Source: an uncultured Acidaminococcus sp. (GTDB taxonomy: Bacteria; Bacillota; Negativicutes; Acidaminococcales; Acidaminococcaceae). Taken from it: DNA of 64,000 nt. The notes beneath the pieces were generated by a model. The model was not told the DNA's origin, ran no database searches, and worked only from the letters and a program-made list of their open reading frames with translations. Below, piece by piece: positions 46,729 through 55,750 of the stretch (position 1 is its first letter; every line of letters begins with the position of its first letter). Location: the NCBI GenBank assembly GCA_900554515.1, contig USHN01000003.1:1-64000 (forward strand), read 5' to 3'. Both the position numbers and the translations under genes were made by a program.

Positions 46729-47292
46729 TTATAGTGCCCCAACCAAATCCAGCGTCGGTTTTAAGGTTTTAGCGCCGGGCTGCCATTTGGCCGGGCACAC
46801 CTGATCCCCATGTTCTGCCACAAACTGGCTGGCCTGGAGACGGCGGAACAATTCATCGGCGTTACGGCCCACATTGCCTGCGTTGACTTCACAGATCACG
46901 ATTTTCCCTTCCGGATTGACAATGAAGCTGCCCCGCTCAGCCATACCGGTTTCTTCTGTCAGCACGTCAAAATCCCGGGACAGGACGTGGGTAGGATCGG
47001 CCAGCATAGGATAGGTAATCTTGCTGATCCGCTCGGAATGGTCATGCCATGCTTTGTGGACGAAATGAGAATCACAGGAAACGGAATAAATCTCGCAGCC
47101 CGCCGCCTTAAAATCCGCATATTTGTTCTGCAGGTCTTCCAATTCCGTAGGGCATACAAAGGTAAAATCTGCCGGATAGAAGAAGAATACACTCCAATGG
47201 CCCAGAATATCTTTTTTCGTCACTGTCTTAAATTCACCGTTTACAAACGCCTCTACAGAAAAATCCGCTACTTCTTTACCAAGCATTGACAT
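46729..47292 (-). CDS. ahpC: Alkyl hydroperoxide reductase subunit C
   Basis: AhpC is a typical 2-Cys peroxiredoxin that reduces H2O2 and organic peroxides. The 187-residue protein has the peroxidatic Cys47 in FTFVCPTELE and the resolving Cys166 in DQVCPAKW. The ATG at 47292 with AAGGAGG is chosen; a longer frame to 47340 is not supported. It overlaps nothing but lies 4 bases after perR and before the AhpF-like gene, forming the peroxide-defence operon. Confidence 0.96.
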   Translation of the reverse strand: MSMLGKEVADFSVEAFVNGEFKTVTKKDILGHWSVFFFYPADFTFVCPTELEDLQNKYADFKAAGCEIYSVSCDSHFVHKAWHDHSERISKITYPMLADPTHVLSRDFDVLTEETGMAERGSFIVNPEGKIVICEVNAGNVGRNADELFRRLQASQFVAEHGDQVCPAKWQPGAKTLKPTLDLVGAL

Positions 47293-47296
47293 AGTC

Positions 47297-47677
47297 TTAG
47301 CCTCCTTGTGTCTGGCTCTTTTTGGAACGGCAAGCCGCACAGAGATGGTAGAGCTTAAGATCGTAAGCCACTACAGGAACGCCGGCTTCTTTGGAAAAAA
47401 GTGCCTTCATATCCGGCAGTTCCACATCCTGCAGCTGTCCGCACTGGATACAGACCAGATGGTCATGACGTGCACTGGTATCATACCGATCCGCAAAGCC
47501 TTCCATACTGATTTTGCGAATCTTTCCCTGTGCCTCCAGCGCATTCAGGTTGTTGTAGACAGTCGCCATAGCAACCTTTGGATAGTCCTGCCGCAACAGG
47601 AAAAAAATCTGTTCTGCCGTCATATGCTTACCCGTGGAACACACGATCTTTAAAATGCTCTCCCCATATCTTGTCAT
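47297..47677 (-). CDS. perR: Fur-family peroxide-responsive repressor (PerR)
   Basis: The 126-residue protein is a Fur-family regulator: helix-turn-helix ending PKVAMATVYNNLNALEAQGKIRK, then a metal-binding domain with HDHLVCIQCG and CAAC (two zinc Cys pairs). PerR is preferred to Fur because the gene heads a peroxidase operon and a PerR-type box overlaps its promoter region. The ATG at 47677 has AAAGGG; the longer frame starts with TTG. The two Cys pairs for structural zinc are intact. Which residue occupies the diagnostic Asp/Glu position was not established. Confidence 0.85.
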   Translation of the reverse strand: MTRYGESILKIVCSTGKHMTAEQIFFLLRQDYPKVAMATVYNNLNALEAQGKIRKISMEGFADRYDTSARHDHLVCIQCGQLQDVELPDMKALFSKEAGVPVVAYDLKLYHLCAACRSKKSQTQGG

Positions 47678-47698
47678 TGCAAACCCTTTCAAAAAGAT

Positions 47699-47717
47699 AA
47701 TTAGAATTATTCTAATT
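47699..47717 (-). promoter_or_regulatory. PerR box upstream of perR-ahpC-ahpF
   Basis: A perfect 9-1-9 inverted repeat (AATTAGAAT-T-ATTCTAATT) sits just downstream of the -10 and 22 bases before the perR ATG. The core TTAGAATTATTCTAA follows the 7-1-7 PerR/Fur box pattern. A bound repressor would block transcription start, so the operon is probably self-regulated and induced by peroxide. Confidence 0.75.
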
Positions 47718-47720
47718 AAA

Positions 47721-47748
47721 ATTTTACCAGATAAATCGGCTTTGTCAA
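47721..47748 (-). promoter_or_regulatory. Promoter of perR-ahpC-ahpF
   Basis: Minus-strand TTGACA (47743-47748), 16-base spacer and TAAAAT (47721-47726). The PerR box begins four bases downstream of the -10. Confidence 0.7.
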
Positions 47749-47762
47749 CAGGAAATTAATAA

Positions 47763-47801
47763 TCCCCCATCCATCAGAGTTTTCCTCTGCAATGGATGAG
47801 G
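47763..47801. terminator. Hairpin between perR and the O-antigen ligase-like gene
   Basis: CCATCCAT and ATGGATGG-type arms with an inner CAGAG/CTCTG stem form a strong hairpin downstream of the O-antigen ligase-like gene. T-runs on either side are short, so terminator function is moderate. Confidence 0.5.
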
Positions 47802-47822
47802 GAAGTGTTTTTAGACAGCCTA

Positions 47823-49088
47823 CTATGAGGCCACTGCTTTTTGTGGTTTCTCCAAGGATAAATGGTGCAGTACCAAAAGTACGGCATTACCTGCCCAGAA
47901 CAACATGCCCAACTGGGTATTAAACAGTGTGTAGTCCGTCAGTCCGCTGATAAAAATGCCTACCAGAGAAGCCATATACCCACAGGCCACACCCCGGATC
48001 CAGGGCCGCACATGTGCCCGGTGCCGGATCTCCCGGGCCAGGAAAAACATATGGACGATAAAAAACAGGAACAGGAACAAACCCGCAATGCCCAGCTCTG
48101 CCGTAATATTCAGCAGCAAATTATGGCTGTGGTACATAAATACATCTTTGTCCATGAAAAAATTGTAGGAAGGGAACGCATAACCATAGCCATACCACCC
48201 CACTCCAAAGGGATGGTCCCGGATCATGTCAAGCGACGTCTCCAGATAGAAAAACCGCAGCTCGGCAGAGGTATCCTGTACGGAAAAAATCGACATGAGG
48301 CGTTCTGCAATCTTGTTCCAGCACAGGTATAATACGCCCAGGCCGCCCCCGATAAAGGGCAGAAAGGCTTTGTGGTAAAAAGCGCCGGCAAAAATAAACA
48401 GCACCCAGAAATACGCCACCCAGTTGCCCCGGGAAAAAGTGAGAATCAGGCAGGCCGTTGCCAAAAGAAAGATCACCACCAGGGCCACCCGGGTTTTTCC
48501 CCCTTTAAGCGGCGCAAAGATGCCTTCACAATAGGCTACGGTCAAAACCAGAAAAGTCCCCAGGATATTGGGATTGACCAGTGTGGATACAGCCCGTCGG
48601 TACACATGACGGAACGCTTCGTGGTCCACCCATTCTACATTTTGCAAGCTGGCCCCGTAGAAATACTGCCACAGCCCAAAGACAGCTACAATGCCTGCGG
48701 AAATCATAAAGACTTTCATGAGAAACAGGGAGCGCCGTCCAGTGCTGGCGTAGCGCAGGACCAGATAAAAGATTCCTGCTTCCTGCCCTACCACCCACAC
48801 CCAGTTAAACAAGCTGGCACCCGGTGCCGGGGACCACAGGCAGCTGATAAGGCTTAATAAAAACAATCCCCACAGACTGCGGCTGATGGCCTTTGGCACG
48901 TGGCAGGTGGGCCAGAACTGCCCTGTTTTGTACACGTTGCATAGATTCAGGAAAAAGCACAGGAGAAAAACGATCCCCGCTAGTTCCTGATGAAGTGGCA
49001 GCACAAAAAACAGTACCGCCAACATTCCAAAAAGGATTTGGTTTAGGTTCCAGGACTTGGGAAGTCCCCAGGTTCGAGGTCCGTTCAT
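47823..49088 (-). CDS. O-antigen ligase / polymerase-like membrane protein
   Basis: The roughly 421-residue protein has about 12 membrane helices and a large periplasmic loop with a Wzy_C-type core (LTFSRGNWVAYFWVLFIFAG, then SAELRFFYLETSLDMIRDHPFGVGWYGYG and DVFMYHSHNLLLN). WaaL/Wzy-like proteins add O-antigen or other glycans to lipid carriers or lipid A. The folC stop at 49095 lies 4 bases before the ATG at 49088; its Shine-Dalgarno spacing is short, and the precise start is uncertain. A longer TTG frame is unsupported. Co-transcribed with valS-folC. Confidence 0.8.
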   Translation of the reverse strand: MNGPRTWGLPKSWNLNQILFGMLAVLFFVLPLHQELAGIVFLLCFFLNLCNVYKTGQFWPTCHVPKAISRSLWGLFLLSLISCLWSPAPGASLFNWVWVVGQEAGIFYLVLRYASTGRRSLFLMKVFMISAGIVAVFGLWQYFYGASLQNVEWVDHEAFRHVYRRAVSTLVNPNILGTFLVLTVAYCEGIFAPLKGGKTRVALVVIFLLATACLILTFSRGNWVAYFWVLFIFAGAFYHKAFLPFIGGGLGVLYLCWNKIAERLMSIFSVQDTSAELRFFYLETSLDMIRDHPFGVGWYGYGYAFPSYNFFMDKDVFMYHSHNLLLNITAELGIAGLFLFLFFIVHMFFLAREIRHRAHVRPWIRGVACGYMASLVGIFISGLTDYTLFNTQLGMLFWAGNAVLLVLHHLSLEKPQKAVAS

Positions 49089-49092
49089 ATCC

Positions 49093-50373
49093 TTACCGGT
49101 CCAATCCCAGTTCTTTAAACGTCCCGATGAGATACAGGCTCCCACATACAATGACTACATCGTCCGACTGCGTTTCCTTGACCGCTTTCTGGTAGGCGGC
49201 TGCCAGGTCCTGCATAGGCACGGCATTTTTGTGAAGCCGCTTAGCCAGTTTTTCCGGGGTCTCCGCCCGGTCTCCCACATGGGCCAGGACAGTGTAAATG
49301 GTATCGCTGTCCCTGAACAGGATCTCAGAGACCTCGCTCACGTCCTTATCCGCCATCATGCCAAATACAAAAGTCCGATGAGCATGAGGATAATATAAGT
49401 CCAGCGCTTTTCGCAGTACTGTAACCCCGGAAGGGTTGTGGGCTCCATCCAGAATAATATCCGGTTTCTGATGGATCAGTTCCAGCCGTCCTGGCCACCG
49501 GGTCTGGGCCATACCGCTCAGCATGGCTTGTTCGGTGATATCCGGATCTTTGGCGGCCAGGAGTTCAGCAGTTTTTAGGGCTGCCGCTCCGTTTATCATT
49601 TGGTGTTCCCCGGCCAGATGGATTTCTGTCTCCAGTGACTTCGTTCCACTATTGTAGCGGAAAAGCTGCCGCGCCATAGAGCTTTGTTCTTCCATAACGG
49701 AAAAATCCCGTCCAAACACATACAAAGGCGCAGATAGTTTCTTTGCCGTTTCGGTAATCACAGCAAGAGCTACGCCGTCAGCACAGGTCACGACCGGCAC
49801 ATGCGCCTTGATAATCCCGGCCTTCTGGTGGGCAATGGCTTCCACGGTTTTCCCCAACCGGTCCGTATGCTCCAGCGTCACATTGGTAATGACGCTCACT
49901 TCCGGAATAATGATATTGGTGGAATCCCACAGGCCGCCCATACCCACTTCAATCACCGCATAGTCCACCTGCTGCCGGGCGAAGTACAGAAAGGCCATAG
50001 CCGTAATAAATTCAAACTGGGTAGGCTGCTCACCGCCACCAGCCATCCACTGATCCAAGGCTTTTTTCACCGTTTCCGTAAGGTCGGCAAAATCCCTGTC
50101 GCTGATATCCTGCCCGTTCAAACAGATCCGCTCATTATAGCGGACAAAGTGGGGCGAGGTATAGCTCCCCACCTTTTTCCCCGCCTGCGCCAGGATATTG
50201 GACAGAAAGGACACCACGCTTCCCTTTCCATTGGTACCGGTTACATGGATCGTGCGGATTTTTTGTTCCGGATGTCCCAGCAGCGCCGCCAGGCCTTGGA
50301 TCCGTTCCAGACCCAAATGGCTGCCGAACTTTCCCATATCGTCCAGATATCCAACCGCCTCTTGATAATCCAT
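49093..50373 (-). CDS. folC: Folylpolyglutamate / dihydrofolate synthase
   Basis: FolC adds glutamate to folates and, in many bacteria, makes dihydrofolate from dihydropteroate. The 426-residue Mur-ligase-fold protein has the ATP loop HVTGTNGKGSVVSF near residue 45, the FDFTxFE-like TQFEFITAMAF, VEVGMGGLWDSTN and ILDGAHNPSGV. AAAGGAG precedes the ATG; the gene follows valS by 20 bases, a common pairing in Firmicutes. Confidence 0.95.
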   Translation of the reverse strand: MDYQEAVGYLDDMGKFGSHLGLERIQGLAALLGHPEQKIRTIHVTGTNGKGSVVSFLSNILAQAGKKVGSYTSPHFVRYNERICLNGQDISDRDFADLTETVKKALDQWMAGGGEQPTQFEFITAMAFLYFARQQVDYAVIEVGMGGLWDSTNIIIPEVSVITNVTLEHTDRLGKTVEAIAHQKAGIIKAHVPVVTCADGVALAVITETAKKLSAPLYVFGRDFSVMEEQSSMARQLFRYNSGTKSLETEIHLAGEHQMINGAAALKTAELLAAKDPDITEQAMLSGMAQTRWPGRLELIHQKPDIILDGAHNPSGVTVLRKALDLYYPHAHRTFVFGMMADKDVSEVSEILFRDSDTIYTVLAHVGDRAETPEKLAKRLHKNAVPMQDLAAAYQKAVKETQSDDVVIVCGSLYLIGTFKELGLDR

Positions 50374-50392
50374 GGTCTATCTCCTTTCTGGA

Positions 50393-53047
50393 TCACAATG
50401 CTTTCAGGGTTTCCATCCGTTCTTTCAGTCCGGCAATTTTCGCCGTCAGTTCTGCCTGTTTTTCTTTTTCTTTGTTGACCACCGCTTCCGGTGCTTTTTG
50501 CAGGAAGTTTGCGTTGGAAAGTTTCCCGCTGCAGCGTTTGGCTTCCTGTTCCGCCCCTGCCAGCTCTTTCTGGAGCCGTGCCATTTCCTTTTCCACGTCG
50601 ATCAGGCCCTTTAATGGCAGATATACCTTGGCTCCCGTCACTACCGTGGTGAGAGCATTTTCCGGTGCGGCAGCGTCCAAATCTCCTACCGTGAGCGTAT
50701 CCACGGTGCCCAGCTGCTGCACATAATGCATATGCTGCATAAAGACAGGCTTTAATTCCTTTCCCGTCAGCACAATGGCCGGTGCTTTGTGTCCTGGCGC
50801 TGCGCCAACTTCTGCCCGCATATTCCGGATAGCTTTAATGACGTCCATCATAACAGTCATCTGCTGTTCCGCCTCTGCATTTTCCAAAGAAACATCCTCC
50901 TGCGGCCAGGGTGCCACCATAATACTGCTGCCTTCATGGGGCAGATGCTGCCAGATTTCTTCGGTGATAAACGGCATGTAGGGATGAAGCAGGCGCATCG
51001 CTGTTTCCAAAACGGTACACAGCACATGCTGGGCCGTGGCCCGTTCTGCTACGTTGTCTTTATTGTAGAGACGGGGTTTTGCCAGTTCTACGTACCAGTC
51101 ACAGACTTCGCCCCAAATAAATTCGTACAGCAAGCGGCCGGCTTCGCCCAGCTCGAATTTTTCCAAGTCGCGGGTCACTTCGGCTACCGTGTGCTGCAAA
51201 CGGGATAAAATCCACGCATCTGCCAAGGTCAGCGGCGCTTTCTCAGCCTCTTTGTCGTAACCTTCCAGGTTCATCAGGGCAAAGCGGGACGCATTCCAAA
51301 TCTTATTGGCAAAATTCCGAGTGCTTTCAATCCGGTTCCAGTAAAACCGCATATCATTGCCCGGGGTATTGCCCGTAATCAGCATAAAACGCAGGGTATC
51401 GGCACCATATTGGCCCACCACTTCCAAAGGATCAATGCCGTTACCCAGGGATTTACTCATTTTCCGTCCCTGGTCATCCCGCACCAGGCCGTGAATGAAT
51501 ACGTGATGGAACGGCTCCTTGTGCATAAATTCTTCGCCCATGGTGATCATTCGGGCTACCCAGAAGAAAATAATGTCGTAACCGGTAACCAGGACGCTGG
51601 TGGGATACCACTGTTCCAGTTCCTTGGTATGGTCCGGCCAGCCGAAGGTGGAAAAGGGCCACAGCCCGGAACTGAACCAGGTATCCAGTGCATCTTCATC
51701 CTGATGGATATGGGCACTGCCGCATTTTGGACAGGTGGTCAAATCTGTACGGGAGGCGCTCACCGCCCCGCAGTCGTCACAGTACCACACAGGGATCCGG
51801 TGGCCCCACCAGATCTGGCGGGAAATACACCAGTCATGGATATTTTCCATCCATTGCAGGTAGGTTTTGGTAAACCGTTCCGGCACAAATTTGGTATGCC
51901 CTTCCGTAATGCACCGGATGGCCGCTTCCGCCAAAGGTTTCATTTTCACAAACCATTGGGTGGAAATCATAGGTTCTACTACATGGTGGCAGCGCTGGCA
52001 ATGTCCCACAGAGTGGGGAGCATCTTCTATTTTAACCAAAAGTCCCGCTTCTTTCAGGTCGTTTACAATATTTTTACGGCACTCGTAGCGGTCCTGCCCT
52101 TCATATTTTCCAGCTTCCCAGGTCATTTTCCCGTCCAGGCCGATAACAGTGATCTGTTCCAGCTGGTGACGCTGCCCCACTTCATAGTCATTGGGGTCAT
52201 GGGCCGGGGTAATTTTCACGGCGCCGGTCCCAAATTCCAGATCCACGTAATCATCTGCAATCACAGGGATTTCCCGGTCCGTCGTAGGCAGGGCAATCTT
52301 TTTCCCCACAAAGGACGCATACCGCACATCTTGGGGATTGACGGCTACCGCCGTATCACCGGGAATGGTTTCCGGACGGCTGGTAGCAATGGTCAGATAG
52401 TTCCCCGGTTCGCCCACAACAGGATATTTAATATACCACAAACTTCCCTCTTCATCCTGATGCTCCACTTCCACATCGCTTAGCGCTGTGCGGCAGTTGA
52501 CGCACCAGTTAATCATCCGGGTGCCTTTGTAGATCAAGCCTTTTTCGTACAGACTGACAAAAGCTTCCCGCACCGCACGGGACAACCCTTCATCCATGGT
52601 AAAGCGCTGCCGGTCCCAGTCACAGGAAATGCCCAGGGATTTCAGCTGAGTCACAATTTCGTCCCCGTAGGCTTCTTTCCATTTCCAGACCTGTTTCACA
52701 AATTCTTCCCGGCCCAGGTCATACCGGGTCAGGCCTTCTTTTTTCTTCAGTTCTTCTTCCACTTTGATCTGGGTCGCCAGTCCGGCATGGTCATAACCTG
52801 GCAGCCAGCACACATTTTCTCCCAGCATCCGGTGCCAGCGCACCAAAATATCCTGGAGCGTATTATCCAGGGCATGGCCCATGTGAAGCTTCCCGGTAAT
52901 ATTGGGAGGCGGAATCACCACGCTGAAAGGGGTCTTATCCGTATCCACTTCCTGATGGAAATAGCCGTTTTTGATCCAGAACGCATACCATTTTTTCTCC
53001 ACCAACTTGGGATCATACACCTTGGGGATATTGTTTTCTTCTGCCAT
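50393..53047 (-). CDS. valS: Valyl-tRNA synthetase
   Basis: The class I synthetase (884 residues) has the HIGH-type motif in PPPNITGKLHMGHALDNT, the editing CP1 domain, the KMSKS loop in GRKMSKSLGNG, an anticodon-binding helical domain, and a C-terminal coiled coil (KGLIDVEKEMARLQKELAGAEQE) typical of ValS. GAGGAGG precedes the ATG. It is controlled by a T-box leader and followed by folC and the O-antigen ligase-like gene. Confidence 0.97.
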   Translation of the reverse strand: MAEENNIPKVYDPKLVEKKWYAFWIKNGYFHQEVDTDKTPFSVVIPPPNITGKLHMGHALDNTLQDILVRWHRMLGENVCWLPGYDHAGLATQIKVEEELKKKEGLTRYDLGREEFVKQVWKWKEAYGDEIVTQLKSLGISCDWDRQRFTMDEGLSRAVREAFVSLYEKGLIYKGTRMINWCVNCRTALSDVEVEHQDEEGSLWYIKYPVVGEPGNYLTIATSRPETIPGDTAVAVNPQDVRYASFVGKKIALPTTDREIPVIADDYVDLEFGTGAVKITPAHDPNDYEVGQRHQLEQITVIGLDGKMTWEAGKYEGQDRYECRKNIVNDLKEAGLLVKIEDAPHSVGHCQRCHHVVEPMISTQWFVKMKPLAEAAIRCITEGHTKFVPERFTKTYLQWMENIHDWCISRQIWWGHRIPVWYCDDCGAVSASRTDLTTCPKCGSAHIHQDEDALDTWFSSGLWPFSTFGWPDHTKELEQWYPTSVLVTGYDIIFFWVARMITMGEEFMHKEPFHHVFIHGLVRDDQGRKMSKSLGNGIDPLEVVGQYGADTLRFMLITGNTPGNDMRFYWNRIESTRNFANKIWNASRFALMNLEGYDKEAEKAPLTLADAWILSRLQHTVAEVTRDLEKFELGEAGRLLYEFIWGEVCDWYVELAKPRLYNKDNVAERATAQHVLCTVLETAMRLLHPYMPFITEEIWQHLPHEGSSIMVAPWPQEDVSLENAEAEQQMTVMMDVIKAIRNMRAEVGAAPGHKAPAIVLTGKELKPVFMQHMHYVQQLGTVDTLTVGDLDAAAPENALTTVVTGAKVYLPLKGLIDVEKEMARLQKELAGAEQEAKRCSGKLSNANFLQKAPEAVVNKEKEKQAELTAKIAGLKERMETLKAL

Positions 53048-53061
53048 ATTTCCGCCTCCTC

Positions 53062-53300
53062 AAAAAAATAAACCCGTCCTAGTTATAGGACGAGTTTTAT
53101 CGCGGTACCACCTATCTTCTCAATTGCTTGAGCACCTCTATAGACGTAACGTGCCTAACGGGGAGTGCTCTTCACCCTCCCGGCTCCCGGACGACCTTCC
53201 AGCTGCGTTGCAGATGCTTTCACCAGCCGCATCCTCTCTGCCGCAGCGCGTTGCTGTACTCCTTCCGTTCCCAGCCTGTATCCATATAGAGTTATCATAC
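53062..53300 (-). ncRNA. T-box leader of valS
   Basis: The leader between promoter and valS shows the T-box core GGTGGTACCGCG (53101-53112) complementing uncharged tRNA ends, then a terminator with CGTCCTATA and AGGACG arms (53071-53096) and a T-run (53062-53068). Upstream lie the stem-I landmarks AGAGAG and GGTGAAAG. The specifier is probably GTC (53193-53195), a valine codon matching anticodon GAC; that assignment is inference. Uncharged tRNA-Val would favour the antiterminator and expression of valS-folC. Confidence 0.9.
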
Positions 53301-53305
53301 CACGT

Positions 53306-53334
53306 ATTGTACCAAGCGCCCGAAAATCTGTCAA
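53306..53334 (-). promoter_or_regulatory. Promoter of valS
   Basis: Minus-strand consensus TTGACA (53329-53334), 17-base spacer, TACAAT (53306-53311). It lies just before the T-box leader and after the nitroreductase gene. Confidence 0.85.
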
Positions 53335-53362
53335 ATCTCCGGGTTTGGCACAAGAATTGATC

Positions 53363-53938
53363 TTAGTCACCTACAACCTTTACCCGCAGGGAAATATCTT
53401 CTTTGTCTTTGGGTCCCGGCTGCCCGGCAATACCGCCAAACGGCATTTCCGCCAGCAGTGTCCAGGATTTGGGCAGGTTAAACATAACCCGGACAGCATC
53501 GTCGATCACAGGATTATAGTGCTGCAAATTGGCCCCTAGCCCCAATTCTTCCAAGCCGGACCAAATGGTAAATTGCAGCATCCCATTAGCCTGGTTAGCC
53601 CAGATGGGGAAATTGGCTGCATAGAGCGGGAACTGCTCCTGCAATTTTTTCACGACCTCTGTGTCATAGAAATACAGGATGGTTCCATAGCCTGCTTTAA
53701 ACCCATCAATTTTTTCCCGGGACACTTTGCCGCCAAAAACATTATAAATCGTATCCCACAAGGCGTCCTGTTGCTTGCCAAGGGCGACCACCACCCGGGC
53801 GCTTTTCATATTAAAGGCATCCGGCACCAGTTCCGTCAGATCTTTAATCAGCGTAGTAATTTCTTTTTCTTCTACCGGAATGGTTTTATTGATTTGATAA
53901 TAAGTACGCCGTTTGGCGATAGATTCTTTAATGCTCAT
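53363..53938 (-). CDS. Nitroreductase-family flavoprotein
   Basis: The 191-residue protein fits the nitroreductase (FMN-dependent, oxygen-insensitive) family: the N-terminal IKESIAKRRTYY with FMN-contacting Arg, a central hydrophobic MLQFTIWSGLEELGLGANLQHYN, and the C-terminal LLAEMPFGGIAGQPGPKDKED. It resembles the YdfN/HBN1-type short nitroreductases that reduce nitro compounds or quinones. AGAGGGGG precedes the ATG. It stands alone between valS and the VWA gene. Confidence 0.87.
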   Translation of the reverse strand: MSIKESIAKRRTYYQINKTIPVEEKEITTLIKDLTELVPDAFNMKSARVVVALGKQQDALWDTIYNVFGGKVSREKIDGFKAGYGTILYFYDTEVVKKLQEQFPLYAANFPIWANQANGMLQFTIWSGLEELGLGANLQHYNPVIDDAVRVMFNLPKSWTLLAEMPFGGIAGQPGPKDKEDISLRVKVVGD

Positions 53939-54010
53939 AGAAATCCCCCTCTTTCTGTATGGTTTGTTCTATTGTAACAGGTTTCTCCCCGGCTGAAAAG
54001 AGGCGGCTTT

Positions 54011-55744
54011 TTACAGTGCCACAATATGCCGGCAAAGGATTTTCCCTACGCTGTCCGCCATTTTGTCAAGGTCTTTTACCAGCACATACTCTTTGCCAAA
54101 AATAGTTTTGGCATCCCGCAGCATCTCCTTGCCGCTGCCTTCTCCGTTCACAAGGCCGATTACCCGGATATTTTCCCGGCGCAGCGCAGCAGCCTCTTCT
54201 GCCGTATTCTGCACCGCCTTCTGGTCACGGTATTCCGTGGAACCAAAGACAGTTTTTCCCATCAGGGGTTTATCGTCGTTAGGTTCGGCGTCGGTAAACA
54301 TCAAGAGGATTTTTTTCGTACTGGTAAAGTCCCCCATGAGCTGCCGAGCACCCCGGAGTGCCAATCCGTCCCGGTTCCAGCCAGTAGCCACATAGTTAAA
54401 AATATTGGTGCAGCGCTTTTTATCCTGATAGTCCTTAAACAGCGTCATCACCGTATAATTCCGCAGTGTGCAGAAAGAATACACCTGATAGGGCACGCCG
54501 CACTGCCGCAGCGCTTCTGCAATCACAAATGCCTGGGAAGCGATCACCTGCTGGTATTCTCCCCGGGATGCGGACGCATCCAGCATTAAATCCACTGTAA
54601 AATCCGGGGTGTTTACAGTCTCTTTTTCCAAAAAGACACGGTCATCGTTCACCTTTAGCACTCGCCACACCAGACTGGGCACCAGCTCCCCGGTTTTACT
54701 GGGCACCGGCAGTGGCATCCGTGCACTGCGCATGACACTGCGCAGCTGCGTGATGAGGCGCAGAATACTTTTCCGGCACTGCTCCCCGTGGTCTTTGTAA
54801 TAGGCAAGATTTTTCACACGCTGCCGGTGCGCGCCTTCCAGCCAGCGGGACGCTTCGCCCGTAATGCCTTTGCTGCCCAGCCGTCCCCGTGTAAAATGCA
54901 GATGACAGCCCCGGTGGGGGCCGTCGCACCAGGCCTGGTCAATATCCAGCATTTTTTGAGGCGGATAGATACTGGAACCAAAACAGTCCACAATGTAGCT
55001 GTAGTTTTGGGTCGCTGTCTGCCCGGTAATAATATCCATCAGGCTGTTGTGGGCCTTTTTCCCCGCCAGGATATCCATCGCCTGCCGTTTGGAATAGAGA
55101 AAATTAAAAATGCCTTCCTGCTTCCGGGTAATATGGGGCAGCAGCCAGTCTACAAAATCCCCCAGCCCTTTGCCGATAATCACCTTTTCCAAGCTTTCCC
55201 GCAGCAGGAAGTGGGAAACAAAATATTTTTTTGTCAGTTGTTCAAAATGCTGGCACAGCTCTTCCGTAGTCCAGCTTGGGTCAAAACATAGGCCCGCATA
55301 CAGGCCCTTTGCCCAGGGATCGTGAAGATCCAGTCCTTCGCCCAGGACTTCATGCCAGCGGGCTGCCTGCATTTCATGGGCGACACCCTGTTTATCCATC
55401 TTCGTTCCTGCAAAATAGCGCCGGGCATGCTCCTCTCGCAAACTTTTCAGCACCGGGCGGGAAGGAAATTCTTTTTGGTAAGTGACATATTCCAAGCCTA
55501 GCCAGAACAAGGCGGTGAAAGTATCCACCAAGGCACTTTCCGCCATATTTTCAAAGAGTGTGTGGATTCTCGCCGCATCATAATACTTCCGGGTAAGACC
55601 CACCACCGCATTCAGGTACAAATCAGGCGGGCCTCCCCCTTCCTGGTAGGCCAGGAAATCCGGCTGGTACGAATAATCCCCGGCTACGTCCCATACGATA
55701 TTAAGCGCCCGCCGCCTGCGGGCATCGTATTGCAATTTGGCCAT
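54011..55744 (-). CDS. VWA-domain protein paired with a MoxR ATPase (NorD/CbbO type)
   Basis: The 577-residue protein has a large helical N-terminal region and a C-terminal von Willebrand A domain (about 380-575) with the metal-site motif LMLDASASRG and a later FTDAEPNDD. It follows its MoxR-type ATPase by six bases. MoxR/VWA pairs of this kind (NorQ-NorD, CbbQ-CbbO) load metals or remodel target enzymes, but no obvious client such as NO reductase or RuBisCO is encoded nearby. Hence the client is unknown. AAGGAATG precedes the ATG. Confidence 0.8.
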   Translation of the reverse strand: MAKLQYDARRRRALNIVWDVAGDYSYQPDFLAYQEGGGPPDLYLNAVVGLTRKYYDAARIHTLFENMAESALVDTFTALFWLGLEYVTYQKEFPSRPVLKSLREEHARRYFAGTKMDKQGVAHEMQAARWHEVLGEGLDLHDPWAKGLYAGLCFDPSWTTEELCQHFEQLTKKYFVSHFLLRESLEKVIIGKGLGDFVDWLLPHITRKQEGIFNFLYSKRQAMDILAGKKAHNSLMDIITGQTATQNYSYIVDCFGSSIYPPQKMLDIDQAWCDGPHRGCHLHFTRGRLGSKGITGEASRWLEGAHRQRVKNLAYYKDHGEQCRKSILRLITQLRSVMRSARMPLPVPSKTGELVPSLVWRVLKVNDDRVFLEKETVNTPDFTVDLMLDASASRGEYQQVIASQAFVIAEALRQCGVPYQVYSFCTLRNYTVMTLFKDYQDKKRCTNIFNYVATGWNRDGLALRGARQLMGDFTSTKKILLMFTDAEPNDDKPLMGKTVFGSTEYRDQKAVQNTAEEAAALRRENIRVIGLVNGEGSGKEMLRDAKTIFGKEYVLVKDLDKMADSVGKILCRHIVAL

Positions 55745-55750
55745 GATGGA

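Noticed and set aside
51410..52483. 357-codon plus-strand frame
   Set aside because: Shadow of valS on the other strand with biased composition.
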